Source: Muribaculaceae bacterium (lineage in GTDB: Bacteria; Bacteroidota; Bacteroidia; Bacteroidales; Muribaculaceae). Taken from it: a stretch of 9,041 nt of DNA. The stretch covers positions 1 to 9,041 of the forward strand of contig JAGCVR010000102.1 of NCBI GenBank assembly GCA_017962285.1. Reading direction: 5' to 3'. Below, in pieces: positions 1-6,338 of the stretch. Both the position numbers and the translations under genes were made by a program. Position 1 is the first letter of the stretch, and the number at the start of each line of letters is the position of its first letter. Under the pieces are notes generated by a model, which was given only the letters and a program-made list of their open reading frames with translations, was not told where the DNA came from and did no database searches.

Positions 1-188
1 TGGAAAAGAAAACCGCAAACCTCATGCTTGTTCAGGCCGGCAACTTTGAAGAGGCGCTGAAAGTGTTTCTTGAGGGAATGAAAGGCACCATGGCCGACTA
101 TGAGATAGCTTCAATAGCAGAAACATCCCTTATGGACGTGTTTGCCGCCAATCTGAGCGAAACGCTCGCAGATAAGAAGAAGAGCTGA
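1..188 (+). CDS. DUF4494 family protein, 3' end only
   Basis: Only the last 61 codons are inside the window, read in the frame that starts at base 3 and ends at the TGA at 186-188. The visible protein runs from EKKTANLMLVQAGNFEEALK through MKGTMADYEIASIAETSLMDVF to a lysine-rich end, DKKKS. The pattern of a 'MLVQA' strand, an 'EGMKGTMADYEIASIAET' segment and 'MDVF' is what I recall from the C-terminus of DUF4494 proteins, small cytoplasmic proteins of unknown function in Bacteroidales that often sit just before yggS. The stop lies only 21 bases before yggS, so the two are probably co-transcribed. The start and N-terminal domain lie outside the window. The family call is from memory of the motif and is fairly sure; no function can be assigned. 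Confidence 0.75.
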   Translation, partial: EKKTANLMLVQAGNFEEALKVFLEGMKGTMADYEIASIAETSLMDVFAANLSETLADKKKS

Positions 189-209
189 TAACTTCGAAGC
201 AGAAGTTCG

Positions 210-887
210 ATGACGGAAATAGGGAGAAATATCACTCAACTTCGCAGCGAAGTGCCAGCCAACGTGAGAATTGTGGCTGTGTCGAAATTCCATACAGTGC
301 AGGACATTGAAGCGGCCTACGCTGCCGGGCAGCGCATTTTCGGCGAGAACAGGGCGCAGGAACTGTGTACGAAGGCTCCATTGCTGCCAAGTGATGTGGA
401 ATGGCATTTCCTCGGGCACCTGCAACGAAACAAGGTGCGTATGATAATGCCCTATGTCAATACCATTCAAAGCATCGACAGTGTGGAATTGCTCCGGTTG
501 GTCGATGCTGAGGCGGCGCGCCTGGGTAAAACCGTGAATGTGCTTCTGCAGCTGCATGTGGCTCAGGAAGAGACCAAAACGGGGTTCGCGCCTGCTGAAT
601 TGATGATGCTTGCCACTGATGGCGCTTTCATCGGAATGAATAACGTGAGGATTTGCGGGCTGATGACAATGGCGAGCTTCGTCGACGACATGGAGCAGGT
701 TCGAACCGAATTTACCATGGCAAAAAGCGTTTTCGATACCTTGAAATCGGCAGTCTTCATGGGAAATTCCAATTTTTCCACGCTTAGCATGGGGATGACC
801 GGCGACTGGCGCACGGCTGTGAGATGCGGCAGCACTATGGTCCGCATAGGCACTGCAATATTCGGCGAACGGAATTATCAGGGTTAA
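210..887 (+). CDS. yggS: YggS family pyridoxal phosphate homeostasis protein
   Basis: This 225-residue cytoplasmic protein belongs to the YggS/PROSC/YBL036C family, a fold-type III (alanine-racemase-like) PLP-binding barrel without a known catalytic activity. The family buffers free pyridoxal 5'-phosphate and affects amino-acid and keto-acid balance. Seen in the sequence: VAVSKF with the Schiff-base lysine K26, FGEN (44-47), WHFLGHLQRNK (65-75), KTGF (123-126), GLMTM (150-154), SMGM (193-196) with D199, and GSTMVRIGTAIFG (207-219), which forms the phosphate-binding end. Length is normal for the family (about 220-235). The start at 210 gives the usual short N-terminal helix before the PLP strand. 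It lies 21 bases after the DUF4494 stop and 42 bases before the transporter gene, consistent with an operon. A short hairpin (190-195 with 202-207) sits just before the start codon; its meaning is unclear. Confidence 0.95.
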   Translation: MTEIGRNITQLRSEVPANVRIVAVSKFHTVQDIEAAYAAGQRIFGENRAQELCTKAPLLPSDVEWHFLGHLQRNKVRMIMPYVNTIQSIDSVELLRLVDAEAARLGKTVNVLLQLHVAQEETKTGFAPAELMMLATDGAFIGMNNVRICGLMTMASFVDDMEQVRTEFTMAKSVFDTLKSAVFMGNSNFSTLSMGMTGDWRTAVRCGSTMVRIGTAIFGERNYQG

Positions 888-929
888 CCTTTGAAAAAAT
901 ATTTATTCATATCATAAAAAACAGAAAAA

Positions 930-2201
930 ATGGCACAAAAAACCAAACAATGGGCAGCGATAATCATGATGATTGCCCTTTTCGCAATGATTGCCTTCGT
1001 GACGAATCTGTGTTCACCAATGGCAACAATAGTAAAAAACCAGTTTGGAGCATCGGAGACCGCCGGGCAGATTGGAAACTATGCTAACTTCATAGCATAT
1101 TTGCTCATGGGTATTCCAAGTGGTATGCTCATCTCAAAATTCGGTTACAAAAAGACCGCTCTTGCCGCATTGGTAGTGGGGCTTGTCGGTCTGGGCTTTG
1201 AGTACCTCAGCGGTCAAGTAGGTGGAAATGGCGCTTACTGGGTTTATCTGTTGGGAGCATTCATCAGCGGTATGTGTATGTGTATGCTCAACACCGTGGT
1301 AAATCCATTGCTTAACGTGCTTGGCGGCGGCGGCAAGACTGGCAATCAGCTGATCCAGATTGGCGGTGCTTTCAACTCGGCTGCTGCTGTGGCAGTATAC
1401 ATTCTGATGGGAGCACTTATTGGAGAAGTAACTAAAGAGACAAGCATAGTCGATGCAACACCTGCCCTGGCAATTGCCGCCGGCATTTTCGTCGTTGCGT
1501 TAGTTGTGTTGATCTTTACAAAGATTGAAGAGCCGGAGCAGGCTCCGGTGCAATTGAACCTCATTACCGGTGCGCTCAAGTTCAAGCACTTTGCACTCGG
1601 TGCTCTTGCCATCTTCCTGTACATGAGCGTGGAAGTTGGAACCCCCACCTACATGATTTCGTATCTGCAGACTCCTGAGATTGGTGTAACTGCTGGCGTT
1701 GCGGCGCTTATTGCTTCGGTTTACTGGCTGATGATGTTCGTGGGTCGTACCATAGGCGGTGCCATAGGCGGCAAGGTGAGCAGCCGGGCAATGGTATCAA
1801 CTGTAGCTGCCGTTGCAATAGTTCTGTTGCTGTTCGGTATTTTTGCACCATCCAGCATAAAAGTGGAAGTTCCGGGAATTGACTGGGCAAATCTCAGTGT
1901 GATTTGGACTCCTGTTCCTGTGGGCGTGTTTGCGTTTATCCTTGTGGGTCTCTGCACATCGGTGATGTGGGGCGGCATCTTCAACATGGCTGTTGAAGGC
2001 CTGGGCAAATACACAGCAGCTGCCAGCGGCATATTCATGACCATGGTGTTTGGTTGTGCAGTGATGGTAGCACTTCAGGCTGTTGTAGCCGACCATGTGG
2101 GAATACTTGTCAGCTACTTCATCCCAGTGGCATGTGCGGCCTACATTCTGTTCTATGCCCTCATTGGAAGCAAGGTGAAATCATCGGAAGAGAAAGAATA
2201 G
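930..2201 (+). CDS. Sugar MFS transporter, FHS (FucP/GluP-like) family
   Basis: The 423-residue protein is almost entirely hydrophobic, with about 12 membrane segments in two halves and a polar central loop near residues 198-218 (KIEEPEQ), as expected for a major facilitator. Family signatures are NQFG (37-40), MGIPSGMLISKFGYKKT (60-76), NPLLNVLGGGG (125-135), GNQLIQIGGAFNS (138-150), a YMSVEVGTPTYMISYL segment (231-246) with acidic E235, FVGRTIGG (270-277) and GLGKYTAAASG (357-367). These match the fucose:H+ symporter (FHS) group, which includes E. coli FucP and Brucella GluP and takes up hexoses by proton symport at the inner membrane. The substrate cannot be told from sequence; glucose/galactose or fucose are possible, so no gene symbol is given. 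It follows yggS by 42 A/T-rich bases without a recognisable promoter, so it is probably co-transcribed, and it is followed by a hairpin at 2221-2265. Confidence 0.9.
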   Translation: MAQKTKQWAAIIMMIALFAMIAFVTNLCSPMATIVKNQFGASETAGQIGNYANFIAYLLMGIPSGMLISKFGYKKTALAALVVGLVGLGFEYLSGQVGGNGAYWVYLLGAFISGMCMCMLNTVVNPLLNVLGGGGKTGNQLIQIGGAFNSAAAVAVYILMGALIGEVTKETSIVDATPALAIAAGIFVVALVVLIFTKIEEPEQAPVQLNLITGALKFKHFALGALAIFLYMSVEVGTPTYMISYLQTPEIGVTAGVAALIASVYWLMMFVGRTIGGAIGGKVSSRAMVSTVAAVAIVLLLFGIFAPSSIKVEVPGIDWANLSVIWTPVPVGVFAFILVGLCTSVMWGGIFNMAVEGLGKYTAAASGIFMTMVFGCAVMVALQAVVADHVGILVSYFIPVACAAYILFYALIGSKVKSSEEKE

Positions 2202-2220
2202 AGAAACAGATATATCCGAT

Positions 2221-2265
2221 AATCATTATGTGGCATGGCTCAATTACGGGTCATGCCACATGATT
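2221..2265 (+). terminator. Hairpin terminator after the transporter gene
   Basis: GTGGCATG (2230-2237) pairs perfectly with CATGCCAC (2252-2259). Inside, 2238-2241 can pair with 2248-2251 using wobbles, and outside, AATCAT (2221-2226) pairs with ATGATT (2260-2265) across a 3-base bulge. It begins 20 bases after the MFS stop codon. Only a weak T-rich tail follows (GATTGTTTA), so termination efficiency is uncertain, but position and stem strength fit a transcript end. Confidence 0.65.
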
Positions 2266-2284
2266 GTTTAAGGGCAAGTCCAAT

Positions 2285-2304
2285 TTGTCTTTTGATTGTC
2301 TTTT
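2285..2304 (+). repeat. Short direct repeat upstream of the 2341 promoter
   Basis: TTGTCTTTT occurs twice with an 11-base period, at 2285-2293 and 2296-2304. One helical turn of spacing is typical of tandem protein-binding sites, but low-complexity T-rich DNA produces such repeats by chance, so this is a weak call. Confidence 0.3.
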
Positions 2305-2309
2305 CTCAG

Positions 2310-2327
2310 TTTTGAAAAATTTCAAAA
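2310..2327. promoter_or_regulatory. 18-bp dyad, possible activator site
   Basis: TTTTGAAA (2310-2317) and TTTCAAAA (2320-2327) form a perfect 8-bp inverted repeat with a 2-base spacer. The centre at 2318.5 lies about 60 bases before the transcription start expected from the promoter at 2341-2372. That is a common place for an activator bound upstream of RNA polymerase. I do not recognise the binding protein. The AT-rich composition makes chance formation possible. Confidence 0.35.
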
Positions 2328-2340
2328 AGGTGTGTTTTTA

Positions 2341-2372
2341 TTTGTGAAAACAAGTAAAATGTGTTATCTTTG
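2341..2372 (+). promoter_or_regulatory. Bacteroidota sigma-ABfr type promoter before the ncRNA/tkt leader
   Basis: A -33 box TTTG (2341-2344) is followed after 20 bases by a -7 box TATCTTTG (2365-2372), matching the Bacteroidota consensus TTTG...TAnnTTTG. The predicted start is about 2376-2381, which coincides with the left arm of the large palindrome at 2376. No other good promoter lies closer to tkt, so this one probably drives both the structured RNA and tkt. Confidence 0.75.
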
Positions 2373-2375
2373 TTG

Positions 2376-2562
2376 AACCCAAATCGGTCATTAGGCCGAC
2401 AATGGGTGCTTTTTGAGAGTCTTTTTATGTTATAATAGTTTTATTTTTGCATCTTGTTGCAGATATTGTTTCGCCATAGCCCGCTATGCCTTCAACAACA
2501 TCTTTACAACCTGCTAAAAATAAATTCTGTTCTAACATAAATCCTAATGACCGATTTGGGTT
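2376..2562 (+). ncRNA. Rod-shaped structured RNA (6S-like candidate or tkt leader)
   Basis: The left arm 2376-2395 (AACCCAAATCGGTCATTAGG) is the exact reverse complement of 2543-2562. After a 28-base bulge on the 5' side (2396-2423, against one base on the 3' side), pairing resumes: 2424-2432 with 2533-2541 (9 bp), 2434-2438 with 2527-2531 (5 bp, one wobble), 2440-2448 with 2516-2524 (9 bp), 2449-2451 with 2512-2514, 2454-2457 with 2506-2509, 2461-2464 with 2500-2503, 2466-2470 with 2494-2498, and an apical stem 2475-2479 with 2484-2488 closed by loop CCCG. About 64 pairs are spread over 187 bases, with the promoter placing the transcript start at the first arm. Length, single long rod and asymmetric bulge near nucleotides 21-48 resemble 6S RNA, the RNA polymerase-binding regulator; Bacteroidales have 6S-like families in Rfam. 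I see no T-rich terminator after 2562, so the RNA may instead be a tkt 5' leader or be processed from it. An invertible DNA segment or MITE remnant is also possible. Confidence 0.55.
2377..2415 (+). terminator. Possible attenuator hairpin inside the left arm
   Basis: ACCCA (2377-2381) can pair with TGGGT (2403-2407), and TCGG (2384-2387) with CCGA (2396-2399), giving a 9-bp stem with a small internal loop and an 8-base apical loop. GC and five T's (2410-2414) follow. This resembles an intrinsic terminator only about 30 bases after the promoter. It uses the same bases as the long-range arm pairing with 2543-2562, so the two structures exclude each other. Premature termination here is an inference. 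Confidence 0.35.
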
Positions 2563-2610
2563 AAATTGTAGAGCAATTTGAAAAATATTAACTAATTAAC
2601 TGAAATAAGA

Positions 2611-4653
2611 ATGGAACAAAAAGAATTGATGAATCTCGCCGCAAATAATGTGCGCATACTTGCGGCATCAATGGTGGAAAAAGCAAAAAGTGGCCATCCT
2701 GGGGGTGCCATGGGTGGAAGTGACTATGTGAATATATTGTTTTCGAAATACATTGTGAATAATCCCGATGACGGCGCTTGGTTTGTGCGCGACCGCTTCT
2801 ATCTTGATCCGGGACACATGTCGCCCATGCTTTATGCCGTTCTGTGCCTGACAGGGAAGTATTCGCTCGAAGACCTCAAGCAGTTCCGTCAGTGGGGCAG
2901 TGTTACACCGGGTCATCCCGAACTTGACCTGAAGCGTGGAGTCGAGAACTCTTCTGGTCCGTTGGGACAGGGACACGCCATAGCAGTGGGCAGTGCCATA
3001 GCAGAGCGCTTCATCGCCACGCACTTCAGCGAAGTGTTCGCACATAAGACTTATGCGTTCATCAGCGATGGCGGCGTGCAGGAAGGTATCTCTCAGGAGG
3101 CAGGCCGTCTGGCTGGCTATCTGGGGCTGAGCAACCTGATAATGTTCTATGACAGCAACTGTGTGCAGCTGTCCACAGACTGTGATGCCGTGACCGAGGA
3201 AGACACCGCGGCAAAATACCGCGCGTGGAACTGGAACGTGATTGAGGCTGACGGCACCAACGCCGAAGAGCTGGCAAAGGCTCTCGACCTGGCTCATCAA
3301 GAGAAAGAGCGCCCCACGATCATTATCGGTCACACAGTGATGGGACGCGGATGTGTTACCGAGGATGGTGAGAACTTCGAAGGCAAATGCAGCACTCATG
3401 GCAACCCGCTCAGCGCGTCGGGCGCAAGTTTCGAGAAAACCATAGCGAACCTGGGTGGTGACCCTGCCGACCCGTTCCAGATATTCCCCGAAGTGGCGGA
3501 ACTTTACGCAAAACGCGCCAATGAGCTTCGTCAAATCGTGGCAAAGCGCAATGCCGAGATAGCCGCATGGCGTGCCGCCAACCCTGAAAAGGCTGCCAAA
3601 CTCGATTTCTATATTGCCGGCGGCGTTGACGAGGTGGATTATGCCGCAATCGCTCACAAGCCCAACCTTGCGTCGCGTGCTTCGAGTGCCAATGTGCTTG
3701 CTGCTCTTGCCGAGAACGTGGGTAATATGGTTGTGTCGAGTGCCGACCTTGCCAACAGTGACAAGACCGACGCGTTCCTGAAGAAAGCTGGTGCGTTCAA
3801 GCGTCACGACTTCTCGGGCGCATTCCTGCACAGCGGCGTATCGGAACTTGCCATGACAACCATAGTGAACGGTATGGCCCTTCATGGCGGAGTGATTGCT
3901 GCTTGCGGCACATTCTTCGTGTTCAGCGACTATATGAAACCTGCAGTACGTCTGTCGGCGCTTATGAAGCTTCCGGTGAAGTTCATCTGGACGCACGATG
4001 CGTTCCGCGTGGGAGAAGACGGTGCCACCCATGAACCTGTGGAGCACGAAGCGCAGATCCGCCTGATGGAAGAGCTGCGCAACGAAGACGGCGAGCCAAG
4101 TATGCTTGTGCTTCGTCCTGCTGACAGCGCAGAGACCACGGTGGCATGGAAGATGGCGATGGAAAACACCAAGACCCCTACGGCTCTTATCCTTTCGCGC
4201 CAGAATATAGCCGACCTTCCGTCGGAAAGCGGCGAAGGCTATGCCGCCCGTTATCAGGATGCCCTGAAGTCGGCTCGTGGAGGCTATGTGGTTCGCACTA
4301 ATCCCGATGCCGATGTGGTGCTCGTGGGTAACGGTTCTGAGGTAGCCACACTGGTAGCTGCAGCCGATATCCTCGCACCCGAGGGCGTCCGCGCTCAAAT
4401 CGTGTCTGTTCCGTCTATCGGCGTGTTCCTCAATCAGGACGAGGCATACCGCAATTCGGTGATACCGGCAGGTAAGCCCGCATTCGGTCTCACTGCAGGA
4501 TTGCCTTCAACGCTGTTGAGACTTGTTCCTAACGGAAAGATTTTCGGTCTCGACCACTTTGGCGCCTCAGCTCCCTACAAAGTGCTTGAGGAGAAATTCG
4601 GTTTCACCGCCGAACATGTGGCGCAGGAAATCAGGGCGTATCTGAAGCGCTGA
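2611..4653 (+). CDS. tkt: Transketolase
   Basis: The 680-residue cytoplasmic enzyme transfers two-carbon ketol units between sugar phosphates in the non-oxidative pentose-phosphate pathway, using thiamine diphosphate and a divalent metal. Length is normal for a full bacterial enzyme. Seen in order: KSGHPGGAMGGSDY (26-39), DPGHMSPMLYA (66-76), TPGHPE (99-104), GPLGQG (116-121), and the cofactor motif starting SDGGVQEG (152-159) and ending at N183. Next come H241 and H263 of the active site, SRASSANVL (355-363) and SSADLANSD (376-384) for the substrate phosphate, GVSELAM with catalytic E412, FFVFSDYMKPAVRLSALM (435-452), THDAFRVGEDGATHEPVEH (461-479) with H462 and H474, and SRQN (529-532). The usual GDG of the cofactor motif is SDG here. 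The start at 2611 follows an A/T-rich leader. The gene is preceded by the structured RNA region; no clear terminator was found before the next promoter at 4743. Confidence 0.97.
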   Translation: MEQKELMNLAANNVRILAASMVEKAKSGHPGGAMGGSDYVNILFSKYIVNNPDDGAWFVRDRFYLDPGHMSPMLYAVLCLTGKYSLEDLKQFRQWGSVTPGHPELDLKRGVENSSGPLGQGHAIAVGSAIAERFIATHFSEVFAHKTYAFISDGGVQEGISQEAGRLAGYLGLSNLIMFYDSNCVQLSTDCDAVTEEDTAAKYRAWNWNVIEADGTNAEELAKALDLAHQEKERPTIIIGHTVMGRGCVTEDGENFEGKCSTHGNPLSASGASFEKTIANLGGDPADPFQIFPEVAELYAKRANELRQIVAKRNAEIAAWRAANPEKAAKLDFYIAGGVDEVDYAAIAHKPNLASRASSANVLAALAENVGNMVVSSADLANSDKTDAFLKKAGAFKRHDFSGAFLHSGVSELAMTTIVNGMALHGGVIAACGTFFVFSDYMKPAVRLSALMKLPVKFIWTHDAFRVGEDGATHEPVEHEAQIRLMEELRNEDGEPSMLVLRPADSAETTVAWKMAMENTKTPTALILSRQNIADLPSESGEGYAARYQDALKSARGGYVVRTNPDADVVLVGNGSEVATLVAAADILAPEGVRAQIVSVPSIGVFLNQDEAYRNSVIPAGKPAFGLTAGLPSTLLRLVPNGKIFGLDHFGASAPYKVLEEKFGFTAEHVAQEIRAYLKR

Positions 4654-4719
4654 AACAATGCGAAGGTCGGTAGTGATTATCGAAAAAAGAGTACAAATGT
4701 TAAAAATGTTTCAATAAAA

Positions 4720-4750
4720 ATGAATATTTCATAAAATATTTGTATCTTTG
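4720..4750 (+). promoter_or_regulatory. Promoter of the first OmpA-like gene
   Basis: TATCTTTG (4743-4750) is an exact -7 box and is followed by CA, as at the second gene's promoter. Where the -33 box should lie (about 4720-4723) there is no TTTG. An AT-only inverted repeat (4723-4729 with 4734-4740) fills the spacer instead. The expected start is near 4757, leaving an A-rich leader of about 52 bases without a Shine-Dalgarno motif. Confidence 0.7.
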
Positions 4751-4808
4751 CACGAAATTTGAAAAATATAATTGTTTAATTTAAGATAAATCAAAAAGAA
4801 TCAACAAG

Positions 4809-6071
4809 ATGAAAAAGATTTCATTATTAGTACTTGGATGTGCAATGCTTATTGGTTTCTCCGCAATGGCGCAGGAGATAACCTACGTTGAGGATCCAGC
4901 ACAGGGCTACACTTTCAATCGTTTCAAGGATAACTGGTTTATCCAGGCTGAAGGTGGTGCAGGCGTGCTGTTCTCGCCGGCAGACAAACAGGTTGACAAA
5001 CTGAAGGACCGTATCGGACTTAAAGCCGACCTGGCTTTTGGTAAGTGGTTTACTCCAATTATCGCTGTTCGCGTTGGAGGTGAATTCTCCCAGTATAAGG
5101 GTGCAACCGACACTCGTTATGAAATAGTAGCCGGATCTCGTCCCGAGATGAACGACCGTCTCAAACCAGGAGCTCCCGACTATATCACTTATCAGTTGTT
5201 TAATGAGGTTGGTTTCTTTGCAGATGCCATGATTAACCTCACCAACTGGTGGTGTGGCTATAAACCCGGTCGCATCTACAATGCGGTATTCTATGGCGGC
5301 GTTGGCGTGAACTGGACAATGTATCGCCAGGGAGCTGGTGACGGCAGCTGGAAATATGCCGGTGGTGAAGAACCGAAATTCCGTGCTTTCACTCCTCGTG
5401 TTGGCTTGATGAACACATTTACTGTAAGCAAGAGAGTTGACATTATGCTCGACCTCCGTGCAACCATGTTCAACAAGTACATCGACGGTTACGGAAAACG
5501 TTCGTTCAACTTAGAGCCTGCCGTATTGCTCGGTATCACTTACAATATCGGCAAGAGAGACTGGGATGCTCCTATTGTTGCCGTTTGCCCGACTTGGAAG
5601 TACACCGATGCCGAGGGTGATGCTCTCGTAGCTCGTCTGGCTGCTGCAGATGCCAAGATTGCTTCTCTCGAGAAACAACTCTACGACTGCCTGCACCGCG
5701 TGACTCCTACTCCGGATCCCAAACCAGCCCCAGTGGTAAGCGCAGATGCTCCATTGGCAACTATCTACTACCCAATTGGCAAGAGCGCTATCACTCCAGA
5801 ACAGAAGAAAGTTGTGGAAGCTGTTGCAAACGTGATGAACGACAACGACAAGAACTACGTTCTTACTGGTTGGGCTGACAACTACACCGGAACTGACAAG
5901 ATCAATGCTAAGCTTCGCAAGGACCGTGTTAACGGTGTGAAGGATGCATTGACTAAACTTGGTGTTGGTGCCGACCGTCTGGATGCCCAGATCAACGATG
6001 GCAACCTCACAAGCTTCGGTCCTAAGTGCGCTGCCATTGACCGTGCCGTTACAGTGAATGTTGCTAAATAA
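4809..6071 (+). CDS. OmpA-like outer-membrane protein, paralog 1
   Basis: The 420-residue protein has a Sec signal peptide (MKKISLLVLG, cleavage likely after AMA at 19-21) and then EITYVEDPAQGY. An outer-membrane beta-barrel follows at about 30-250, with alternating aromatic strands such as FIQAEGGAGVLF, WFTPIIAVRVGGEF and INLTNWWCGY. Next come a coiled coil (about 269-297, L277/I284/L291 and A280/L287/C294 heptads), a proline linker (TPTPDPKPAP) and an OmpA C-terminal domain (about 316-420). That domain keeps D357 in GWAD and R373 in KDRV, the positions that bind diaminopimelate of peptidoglycan, and ends in DRAVTV. Its role is to anchor the outer membrane to the cell wall; porin or adhesin activity cannot be judged. 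It has its own promoter and a strong terminator at 6098. Cysteines C149, C260, C294 and C407 recur in paralog 2, and the first three in the visible part of paralog 3. This copy is the most divergent of the three in its barrel. Confidence 0.93.
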   Translation: MKKISLLVLGCAMLIGFSAMAQEITYVEDPAQGYTFNRFKDNWFIQAEGGAGVLFSPADKQVDKLKDRIGLKADLAFGKWFTPIIAVRVGGEFSQYKGATDTRYEIVAGSRPEMNDRLKPGAPDYITYQLFNEVGFFADAMINLTNWWCGYKPGRIYNAVFYGGVGVNWTMYRQGAGDGSWKYAGGEEPKFRAFTPRVGLMNTFTVSKRVDIMLDLRATMFNKYIDGYGKRSFNLEPAVLLGITYNIGKRDWDAPIVAVCPTWKYTDAEGDALVARLAAADAKIASLEKQLYDCLHRVTPTPDPKPAPVVSADAPLATIYYPIGKSAITPEQKKVVEAVANVMNDNDKNYVLTGWADNYTGTDKINAKLRKDRVNGVKDALTKLGVGADRLDAQINDGNLTSFGPKCAAIDRAVTVNVAK

Positions 6072-6097
6072 GAAAAAGAGATTTTCTATCAATAATA

Positions 6098-6132
6098 AAG
6101 ATATGCGTCTCATAGGGGCGCATATCTTTTTT
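6098..6132 (+). terminator. Intrinsic terminator of OmpA-like paralog 1
   Basis: AAGATATGCG (6098-6107) pairs perfectly with CGCATATCTT (6119-6128). The stem is extended by TCTC (6108-6111) against GGGG (6115-6118), including two wobbles, with a 3-base loop ATA. A run of six T's (6127-6132) follows. It begins 27 bases after the stop codon, so the first paralog ends as its own transcript. Confidence 0.92.
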
Positions 6133-6239
6133 GTCTGATGAGCAATTTGTGGGCTGAATGGGACGATTTGGATTTGAAATCATTCATTAATAGTAGATAA
6201 GTGCAAAAAACGCAAAAAATCAAAAATCTTAAAAAAAAT

Positions 6240-6270
6240 TTTGCAGCAATATCAACTTTGATTATCTTTG
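6240..6270 (+). promoter_or_regulatory. Promoter of the second OmpA-like gene
   Basis: TTTG (6240-6243), a 19-base spacer and TATCTTTG (6263-6270) match the Bacteroidota housekeeping consensus. The predicted start is near 6277, giving an A/T-rich leader of about 60 bases. An A-rich tract (6205-6238) just upstream could act like an UP element. Apart from this, 6133-6239 holds no gene or clear structure. Confidence 0.85.
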
Positions 6271-6338
6271 CATAAATTTAGGTGATTTAGTAAATAATCA
6301 AAAATAATTATTTAAATATTTCAAAACGACGAATGTTT

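Noticed and set aside
190..207. Six-bp hairpin (AACTTC/GAAGTT) just before the yggS start
   Set aside because: It is too short and weak to call a regulatory structure, and lies in a 21-base gap inside an apparent operon.
2442..2449. Perfect -7 box TATTTTTG as a second tkt promoter
   Set aside because: No -33 box lies 18-21 bases upstream (nearest TTTG ends 26 bases before), and the bases are part of a paired helix of the rod. Kept only as an argument under the inversion hypothesis.
2563..2580. AAATTG/CAATTT hairpin after the right arm as terminator of the small RNA
   Set aside because: The stem is six A/T-rich pairs and is followed by GAAAAATATT rather than a T-run, so it does not look like a terminator.
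2668..4398. A 576-codon open frame on the minus strand opposite transketolase
   Set aside because: It is fully antisense to a clear transketolase, its translation is rich in Cys, His and Arg with no recognisable domain, and it has no promoter or ribosome-binding context. GC-rich third positions of tkt explain the lack of stops.
4654..4719. Terminator for tkt
   Set aside because: I searched the gap for a GC stem with T-run and found none, so the tkt transcript end is left unassigned.
6333..6338. Two extra codons (Met-Phe) at the start of paralog 2
   Set aside because: Both other copies start at the aligned MKKI, so the ATG at 6339 is preferred. The effect on the protein is trivial because it is in the signal peptide.
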